This document shows, one piece after another, positions 56,893-64,000 of a stretch of 64,000 nucleotides of DNA (positions within the stretch are counted from its first letter, which is position 1; each line of letters starts with the position of its first letter). Source of the DNA: Pseudomarimonas salicorniae. Lineage in GTDB: Bacteria; Pseudomonadota; Gammaproteobacteria; Xanthomonadales; Xanthomonadaceae. The stretch is from NCBI RefSeq assembly GCF_023156535.1, contig NZ_JALNMH010000012.1, forward strand, positions 62,001 to 126,000, read 5' to 3'. Below the pieces are notes generated by a model. That model was not told the DNA's origin. It saw only the letters and a program-made list of their open reading frames with translations, and searched no databases. The position numbers and the translations under genes were made by a program.

Positions 56893-57812
56893 GACCCGCC
56901 CTGCCCCTGCCTTGGCAGGGTGCGCGGGATTTCCGCGGCCAGGTGGTCGATGAAGGCGCGCAGGGCGGGCAGCATGCCCCGTCGCGAGGCGAACACCGCG
57001 TGGCAGATGCCCAGTGGCAGATCCCAGGCGGGCAGCACCCGCTGTAGGTGATTGCGTTCGAATTGCTCCTGGCACATCGTTTCCGGAAGCAATGCCACGC
57101 CCAGCCCGTGCATGGCGAGGTGGCGCAGGGTCGGGAAATCCTTGGCCGCGACCCGCGGCTCGAACTCCACCCGCGCCGTCCGCCCCTCGCTGTTGTGCAG
57201 CTCCCAGCGCTGGGTACCCGGGTCGTCAATCATGCTCAGGATGCTGTGCCCGGCCAGTTCGGAAGGATGGGTCGGCTCGCCGTGCAGGCCGAGGTAGCCA
57301 GGGCTGGCTACCAGCAGTTCGCGGGTGGCGCCGAACTGGCGGACGATCAGGCCGGGATCCTCGTCGATCCGGTTGCGCACGCGGAGGGCGATATCGATGC
57401 CCTCGTCGATCACGTCCACCCGTCGGTTGCTGACCATCAGCTGCAGGCGCACCTTGGGATAGCGGGCGAGGAAGGCCGGCAGCACCTCGGCAAGCTGCAC
57501 CTGGGCCAGGGCCACCGGACAGCTGACCTTGAGCAGGCCACTGGGTTCGCCGGACAGCTCGGCCACCACCATTCGCGCCGCCTCGGCCTCCTCACGCATC
57601 GCCCGCGCATGCCGGTAGACCTGAAGGCCGACATCGGTAACGGCGAAACGGCGGGTGGATCGCTGCAGAAGGCGCACACCCAGCGATTCCTCAAGCGCCG
57701 ACACCCGGCGGGAAAGACGCGACTTGGGGATGCCGGTCTCACGCTCGACCGCGGCAAAGCCCGCATGCTCGACCACCAGGGCGAACAGGGCGAGGTCGTT
57801 GAGGTCGTCCAT
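56868..57812 (-). CDS. LysR family transcriptional regulator
   Basis: A 314-residue DNA-binding regulator. The winged HTH (about 1-60) reads LNDLALFALVVEHAGFAAVE, continuing RETGIPKSRLSRRVSALEESLG. The substrate-binding domain follows, with LLKVSCPVALAQVQLAEVLPAFLARYP. ATG 57812 is the family start. Target and ligand are unknown; there is no divergent gene, since the upstream side holds a short repeat element. It overlaps the convergent metallopeptidase gene. Confidence 0.9.
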   Translation of the reverse strand: MDDLNDLALFALVVEHAGFAAVERETGIPKSRLSRRVSALEESLGVRLLQRSTRRFAVTDVGLQVYRHARAMREEAEAARMVVAELSGEPSGLLKVSCPVALAQVQLAEVLPAFLARYPKVRLQLMVSNRRVDVIDEGIDIALRVRNRIDEDPGLIVRQFGATRELLVASPGYLGLHGEPTHPSELAGHSILSMIDDPGTQRWELHNSEGRTARVEFEPRVAAKDFPTLRHLAMHGLGVALLPETMCQEQFERNHLQRVLPAWDLPLGICHAVFASRRGMLPALRAFIDHLAAEIPRTLPRQGQGGSQPSKPLA

Positions 57813-57942
57813 GGTGCGTGGCATCCGCGAGGCAACGGCCGCATTCCGACACAGACGGCCGCAGGCGGCAAGCGGCGCATGGGCGCCTTCCGAGGGGCGT
57901 CTCGGAAAAACCGGGGGAGCGGCGGCTGTCAGTGCGAAGGAA

Positions 57943-58072
57943 GGGCGCGAACCAGACCTTCCGCAAAACCCGAATGTAGGAGCCAGCTTGCTGGCGATAG
58001 GCGCCCCGGACGGGACGATCGCCAGCAAGCTGGCTCCTACAGCGGGACCGGGGCGAATGCGAACTTCGCGCA
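57943..58072. repeat. Modular inverted-end element, short form (130 bp)
   Basis: It runs from GGGCGCGAACCAGACCTTCC (57943) through the A palindrome (57976-58040) to a slightly degraded Q end (GGGGCGAATGCGAAC then TTCGCGC). It lies between the LysR start and the serS stop. Confidence 0.85.
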
Positions 58073-58164
58073 CTGAATGCGCGACGCCCGAGCCTCGGCT
58101 CCGACGTCGCAAAGGTCGCACCGCGGTAGAGGTCGGCGCCGGCTGGTTGAATCCAGCGGGCCGC

Positions 58165-59481
<1,317 letters not shown>

Positions 59482-59618
59482 TTATCCGGCCGCGGACCCG
59501 GACGGGGCAAATCGGCCCGCCGGTCGGGCTCTGCCGCGATGCATTCGTTTGCATTGCCTTGTGGCCGCGCCGTGCCGCCCGTGATGATCAGGTTCCTGTT
59601 CTGGGAGGAGACCGGTCC

Positions 59619-61646
59619 ATGCGCATACCCCTGCTGCTACCCGCCGTACTGGCCCTTGCGGCGCTAACCGTGCGGGCGGAGAAGGTCGCCGAGATCGCCT
59701 CGCCCGGAAACGTGCTGAAGGTCGAGCTGCACATCGACGAGGGCCGGGCCAGCTACCGCGTGCTGCGCTTCGGCGAGGAGATCATCGCGCCCTCGCGGCT
59801 CGGCTTCCTGTTGCGCGATGCGGAAAAGCTGGAGCGCAACCTCGCCCTGCGCGAGGCAACGCGGGGCAGCCATGAAGAGACCTGGGAACAGCCCTGGGGC
59901 GAGCGCCGCTTCGTGCGCGACCACCACAATGCCCTGCGCGCAACCCTCGAAGAGACCATTCATCTCAAGCGGCACTTCGAACTCGAATTCCGCGTCTTCG
60001 ATGACGGCCTGGGCTTTCGCTATCACCTGCCGAAGCAGGCGAATCTGGATCTGGTCACCATCGACGACGAGCTGACCGAGATCGCCATCGCGCCGGAATC
60101 CACCGCCTGGTGGATCCCCGCCGGCGAATGGAACCGCTACGAATACCTCTACCAGAAGACGCCCCTGCGCGAGGTCGGCCAGGCGCATACGCCGATCTCC
60201 CTGCGCACCGCGGACGGCCTTCACCTCGCCCTGCACGAGGCCGCCCTGGTCGACTACTCGGGGATGTGGCTGCGCCGGGTCAAGGGCCAGCGCTTCCGCG
60301 CCCAGCTCTCGCCGGCCTCGGAGGGCTGGAAGGTGCAGAGGCAGGCGCCCTTCCACACGCCCTGGCGGACGATCCAGATCGCCGACAGTGCGCCGGCGCT
60401 GTATCGCTCGGCCGACCTCATCCTCAACCTCAACGAGCCCAACAAGCTGGGCGACATCGGCTGGTTCACCCCGCACAAGTACGCCGGGGTCTGGTGGGAG
60501 ATGCACCTCGACACCGCCAGCTGGGCGCGGGGGCCCAAGCACGGCGCCAACAACGCCAACGTTCGCAGGCATATCGACTTCGCCGCCGACAACGGCTTTC
60601 GCGGCGTGCTGGTCGAAGGCTGGAATCCCGGCTGGGACGGCAACTGGTTCGGCAACGGCAACGACTTCGACTTTACCCGTTGGGTCGACGACTTCGACCT
60701 CCCTGCCCTCGCCGCCTATGCCAAGCAGCGCGGCGTGCGCCTGATCGGCCATCACGAGACCGGCGGCGCGGTCAGCCACTACGAGAAGCAGCTGGAGGCC
60801 GCGCTGGACCTGTATGCAAAGCACGGCGTCGACGCGATCAAGACCGGCTATGTCGCCGATGCCGGCCAGATCGAGCGCAACGACGGCGATGGCGTGATCC
60901 GCCGCGAGTGGCATGACGGCCAGTGGATGGTGCGCCACCACCTGCGGGTGGTCACCGAGGCGGCCAAGCGCAGGATCGCCATCAACGCCCACGAGCCGGT
61001 CAAGGACACCGGACTGCGTCGCACCTACCCGAACTGGGTGGCCCGCGAGGGCGCACGCGGCATGGAGTATGCCGCCTGGGGCAATCCGACCAACCCGCCC
61101 GAGCACGAGGCCAACCTGGTGTTCACCCGCATGCTATCGGGACCCATGGACTTCACCCCGGGCATCCTGAGCCTCGCCGGCCGCGGCCAGGCAGTGCAGA
61201 CCACCCTGGCCAAGCAGCTGGCCCTGTACGTTGTGATCTACAGCCCGATCCAGATGGTGCCTGACCTGCCCGAACACTACGCAGAGCGCGGCAAGGCCTT
61301 CCAGTTCATCCGCGACGTGCCTGCCGACTGGGCCGAGACGCGGGTGCTCAACGGCGAGATTGGCGACTACGTGACTTTCGCCCGCAAGGACCGCCGCAGC
61401 GAGGACTGGTATCTCGGCAGCCTGACCGACGAGCACGGCCGCGTGCTGGAGATCGCGCTGGATTTCCTCGATCCCGCCCGCAGCTACACCGCGCAGATCT
61501 ACCGCGACGGCCAGTTCGCCCACTGGCGCGAGGCTCCGTTCGACTTCGTGGTGGAACAGCGTGAGGTGAAGGCAGGCGAGCGGATGACCCTGCGCCTGGC
61601 CGCCGGCGGCGGCACCGCGATCCGCTTCAAGGCCGAACGCCCTTAG
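59619..61646 (+). CDS. Glycoside hydrolase family 97 (likely inverting alpha-glucosidase)
   Basis: A 675-residue secreted enzyme with a signal peptide (about 1-20, MRIPLLLPAVLALAALTVRA), an N-terminal beta-sandwich and a (beta/alpha)8 catalytic domain. The glutamates used by the inverting SusB group appear in HHETGG (Glu380), AHEPVKDTG (Glu459) and GARGMEYA (Glu483). The retaining-type aspartate position reads KTGYV. It should release glucose from alpha-glucans with calcium, probably in the periplasm. No sus-like receptor or transporter is adjacent. GGGAGGAG precedes the ATG. Confidence 0.9.
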   Translation: MRIPLLLPAVLALAALTVRAEKVAEIASPGNVLKVELHIDEGRASYRVLRFGEEIIAPSRLGFLLRDAEKLERNLALREATRGSHEETWEQPWGERRFVRDHHNALRATLEETIHLKRHFELEFRVFDDGLGFRYHLPKQANLDLVTIDDELTEIAIAPESTAWWIPAGEWNRYEYLYQKTPLREVGQAHTPISLRTADGLHLALHEAALVDYSGMWLRRVKGQRFRAQLSPASEGWKVQRQAPFHTPWRTIQIADSAPALYRSADLILNLNEPNKLGDIGWFTPHKYAGVWWEMHLDTASWARGPKHGANNANVRRHIDFAADNGFRGVLVEGWNPGWDGNWFGNGNDFDFTRWVDDFDLPALAAYAKQRGVRLIGHHETGGAVSHYEKQLEAALDLYAKHGVDAIKTGYVADAGQIERNDGDGVIRREWHDGQWMVRHHLRVVTEAAKRRIAINAHEPVKDTGLRRTYPNWVAREGARGMEYAAWGNPTNPPEHEANLVFTRMLSGPMDFTPGILSLAGRGQAVQTTLAKQLALYVVIYSPIQMVPDLPEHYAERGKAFQFIRDVPADWAETRVLNGEIGDYVTFARKDRRSEDWYLGSLTDEHGRVLEIALDFLDPARSYTAQIYRDGQFAHWREAPFDFVVEQREVKAGERMTLRLAAGGGTAIRFKAERP

Positions 61647-61688
61647 TCGATCTCTGCTCGACTGGGCGCCCGCCCGAAACTGTCCGAT

Positions 61689-61753
61689 GTAGGAGCCAGC
61701 TTGCTGGCGATCGGCACCCCGCAGGGAGTGATCGCCAGCAAGCTGGCTCCTAC
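61689..61753. repeat. A palindrome without end sequences
   Basis: A clean A palindrome (arms GTAGGAGCCAGCTTGCTGGC and its inverse) between the GH97 and YaeQ genes, lacking the usual GGGCGCGAAG ends. It may be a trimmed short element. Confidence 0.8.
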
Positions 61754-61767
61754 AGGGAATCGCGTGT

Positions 61768-62313
61768 TCAGTCTTGACGCTTGAGCCAGCGCGGGGTGAT
61801 CTCGACGGTCTGCGCGGCGTCGATCAGCTGCACCGTGCCGTCCTGGATCAGGCACTGCAGATCCATGCTGCGGCCATGCAGTCCGGCCAGCGACTCCGCC
61901 GCACCCATCGGCAGGCAAAGCACCTGCAGCGGCTTCAATGCAACGAGCGCCGCGCCGTGCTTGTCCCACCACGGATCAAAGCTCCGCGGCGCGTAGCCGA
62001 TCACGGTGACCGCCTCGCTGCGCCCGCAGGCGCGGCGGATGCGCGACTCGTCCGGCTGGCCGAGGTCGATCCAGTGCTCGATCCGGCCGTCCAGCGAGCG
62101 CTGCCAGAGGTCCGGCTCGTCATCGCTGCTGACACCGCGGCCGAACTGCAGCAGCTCGTCGGCGAACAGACTGAAAGCGAGCAGACGGACCATCAGCCGC
62201 TCGACGGTCTCCGAGGGGTGCTGGGCAAGGGTCAGTGCATGGGCGGCGTAGTAGCCGCGGTCCATGTCGCTGACCTGCAGCTGCGCCTTGCAGACGGTGG
62301 CCTTCAGCGCCAT
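61768..62313 (-). CDS. yaeQ: YaeQ family protein
   Basis: A 181-residue protein with the family layout, including KATVCKAQLQVSDMDRGYY and TLAQHPSETVERLMVRLLAFSLFAD at the start. The middle has EPDLWQRSLDGRIEHWIDLG and IRRACGRSEAVTVIGYAP. YaeQ has a PD-(D/E)XK nuclease-like fold; its cellular role is not settled. It is 7 bases downstream of the YCII gene and convergent with GH97 across a palindrome. Confidence 0.88.
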   Translation of the reverse strand: MALKATVCKAQLQVSDMDRGYYAAHALTLAQHPSETVERLMVRLLAFSLFADELLQFGRGVSSDDEPDLWQRSLDGRIEHWIDLGQPDESRIRRACGRSEAVTVIGYAPRSFDPWWDKHGAALVALKPLQVLCLPMGAAESLAGLHGRSMDLQCLIQDGTVQLIDAAQTVEITPRWLKRQD

Positions 62314-62320
62314 GCGCGAC

Positions 62321-62788
62321 TCATGGCGACTGCACCGAGATCTTCTCGTGGGTCTCGGCCACCTGCATCAGCGCCGCGCTGCCGTACCAGGGCACGTACT
62401 CGGCGACCATCTCGCCATTGACGATCACCGGATCGGCCTCGGTCCAGCTCCTGGCCTCCTCCGGGCTGGCGGTGGCCATCAGGAACAGGCCGCGCCAGCC
62501 GTCCTCGTTCTGGCCGAAGGGTCCGGCCACGGCCAGCTTGCCCTCGTCGGCCAGCCGCTTGATGTTGGCGAAATGGCCGGCAAACATGGCCTTGCGCGCC
62601 TCGCCCTCGGGCATTCTGTTCGGGCCGGTCTTGAGGATCACCAGCACATAGGGGCGCATGCCGTACTCATCAGCGCCCAGACGCTTGGCGAGCGCAGGGT
62701 CGGCCGGTGCCGGCGCGGGCGGCGACTCGGCCGCCAGCGGCAGCGACAGGACCAGCAGCGCGCAGAGCGCGGCGGCAGAGCGGATCAT
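62321..62788 (-). CDS. Secreted YCII-domain protein
   Basis: A 155-residue protein with a signal peptide (MIRSAAALCALLVLSLPLAA) followed by a YciI-like alpha/beta domain (RPYVLVILKTGPNRM, AGHFANIKRLADEGKLAVAGPFG). YciI-like domains resemble dimeric ferredoxin-like enzymes, and a periplasmic one is unusual. ATG 62788 has GAGGTGAT upstream, better than GTG 62797. Probably co-transcribed with yaeQ. Confidence 0.8.
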   Translation of the reverse strand: MIRSAAALCALLVLSLPLAAESPPAPAPADPALAKRLGADEYGMRPYVLVILKTGPNRMPEGEARKAMFAGHFANIKRLADEGKLAVAGPFGQNEDGWRGLFLMATASPEEARSWTEADPVIVNGEMVAEYVPWYGSAALMQVAETHEKISVQSP

Positions 62789-62896
62789 TGCGATCACCTC
62801 GTGGCTCAGGGGCGATCAGGGTACCTGCGCGAGCGGCATCCGGTCACGGGCGCATGGCCTGCGCTATCTTCGCGCGGTCACCCGGAAGGTCTCACC

Positions 62897-63622
62897 ATGC
62901 AAGAGCACCCCGAGCCGAGGTCCGACCCCAGCCGACGGGGCGAGCGCCTCACCCTTGCCTACCTGGCGCGGCGCACCCGCCAGGAGCTGCTTGATCTTGA
63001 TCGCGGTCTGCTCGGCACGGCCTGGGACCTGCTCTGGCGGCCGGGGCAGGTGACCACGGCTTTTATCGAGGGCCGCCTGACGCGCTACTACAGCCCGGCG
63101 CGCTACTTCGTCATCATCACCGCGGTGACGGTGCTGGTCGGAGCGGCCAATGCGCCGCTGCTGGACGAAGGCATGATCCGCGTGCTGCAGGGGCGCCTCT
63201 CGCTGGAGCGGGAGGTAGCAGCGAGTTGGGTCGCGGACTGGAACGCCGTGCTCTATGCCCCGCTCATGCTCTGCTTGGCGCTGTGCCAACGCTACTTCTT
63301 CCGCGAGCGGGCGCTGAACCTCGCCGAGCACCTGGTCATCGCGACCTACGGCTGGTCGCAGCTGCTGGCGGTCGGGCTGGCGGCCCTGTGGATCGGCCAG
63401 GGGCTGCGCGAACTGGGCCTGCAGCCCGGGGCGGTGACGCTCACCCTGTTGGTGCCGCCGGCGTGGTGGCTTTACTACTGCGCCGGCGCGCTGCGCCTGC
63501 GCAGCGCCTTCGACTGGATCAGGGCCCCGGTCGTGCTGATCTCGGCCCTGGTGCTGTTCCTCGCAGTCATGGCCCTTGGGGCGGGTCTGGCGGCCTCCCT
63601 GCGCGCCGGGCTCGGCAGCTGA
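62897..63622 (+). CDS. DUF3667 family membrane protein
   Basis: A 241-residue integral membrane protein with an N-terminal cytosolic stretch and about five helices, matching the layout of DUF3667 proteins (LLWRPGQVTTAFIEGRLTRYYSPARYFVI near the start of the membrane part). Function unknown. Single gene, divergent from the YCII gene. Confidence 0.7.
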   Translation: MQEHPEPRSDPSRRGERLTLAYLARRTRQELLDLDRGLLGTAWDLLWRPGQVTTAFIEGRLTRYYSPARYFVIITAVTVLVGAANAPLLDEGMIRVLQGRLSLEREVAASWVADWNAVLYAPLMLCLALCQRYFFRERALNLAEHLVIATYGWSQLLAVGLAALWIGQGLRELGLQPGAVTLTLLVPPAWWLYYCAGALRLRSAFDWIRAPVVLISALVLFLAVMALGAGLAASLRAGLGS

Positions 63623-63719
63623 ACTGCGCGAAGTCGCCATCGCTCGCCGCAGGCACCGGCGAAACTTCCGGTTATCGGCTTCCCGGCCATCGCCTGCGGC
63701 AGGGCGATAGAGTGGCGGG

Positions 63720-64000
63720 GTGCGCGCCGCGTCGCTCCTGCTGCTGATCGCCCTGCCCGGCCCGCTGGCCGCGCAGTCATTCTGCACGCCGGTGACTGCC
63801 GAGCCGCTGGACGCACCGACCGTGGTCGGCAATGGCACGCCCGGCAGCATCACCCGTACCGCGCTGCAGGCGGCGCTGGATGCCGGCGGACCGATCCTGC
63901 TCGACCAGGGTCCGGCGCCGACCACCGTGGTCGTCGACCAGACCCTCGTCGCCGGCCGCGGCCTGGTGCTGGATGGCGGCGGCCTGGTCACCCTGTCCGG
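63720..64000 (+). CDS. Start of a secreted right-handed beta-helix protein (3' end outside window)
   Basis: The frame begins GTG 63720 with a signal peptide (VRAASLLLLIALPGPLAAQ). A stretch typical of parallel beta-helix surface proteins follows (VVGNGTPGSITRTALQAALD, then TVVVDQTLVAGRGLVLDGG). It stays open at the window edge. Function and total size cannot be judged. Confidence 0.65.
   Translation, partial: MRAASLLLLIALPGPLAAQSFCTPVTAEPLDAPTVVGNGTPGSITRTALQAALDAGGPILLDQGPAPTTVVVDQTLVAGRGLVLDGGGLVTLS

Overview
The window looks like a chromosome segment of a high-GC gammaproteobacterium of the Lysobacterales (Xanthomonadales) type. The support is a large TonB-dependent receptor with a neighbouring S9 peptidase, EgtB/EgtD, a two-gene RnfAB, the serC-serA-pheA-hisC-aroA order, GH97, and intergenic palindromic repeats. 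No phage, plasmid or CRISPR genes were seen. GC content and species were judged by eye, not computed.

Layout. 1-4.9 kb: the TldD/PmbA peptide-maturation pair flanking darP, then a B12-dependent radical SAM protein. 5.3-8.4 kb: DUF2058, slyX, ugd and an FKBP isomerase. 8.5-12.8 kb: egtB-egtD, DUF1415 and dbpA. 12.8-15.2 kb: yidB-like, yaiI-like and an acyltransferase. 15.3-19.3 kb: a TMEM175-like gene and a 5-oxoproline module (pxpA, DUF969, DUF979, pcp) interrupted by a 112-bp heptamer array. 19.3-23.6 kb: dcd, a secreted subtilase and mrp. 23.7-33 kb: TonB receptor, S9 peptidase, metG and rnfAB. 33-38 kb: VOC protein, small proteins, an FAD oxidase and its divergent HTH regulator. 38-44.4 kb: the aroA-hisC-pheA-serA-serC amino-acid block. 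44.4-54.8 kb: signalling and redox genes (PAS/GGDEF/EAL, MsrPQ, FHA, GGDEF, CheZ-like). 55-64 kb: tRNA-Ser with tail repeats, metallopeptidase, LysR, serS, GH97, YaeQ, YCII, DUF3667 and the start of a beta-helix protein.

Gene packing is tight, with many ATGA, GTGA or TGATG overlaps. Two genes (yaiI-like and msrQ) appear to start at CTG in a CTGA overlap.

The strongest non-coding signal is a family of intergenic elements bounded by inverted ends near GGGCGCGAAGCRGAC. They fall into three size classes: about 130, 265 and 372 bp. The largest looks like a fusion of the two smaller kinds. Other unusual structures are a 122-bp tandem repeat carrying the 3' end of tRNA-Ser, and the 16-unit heptamer array that ends one base before the DUF979 start codon.
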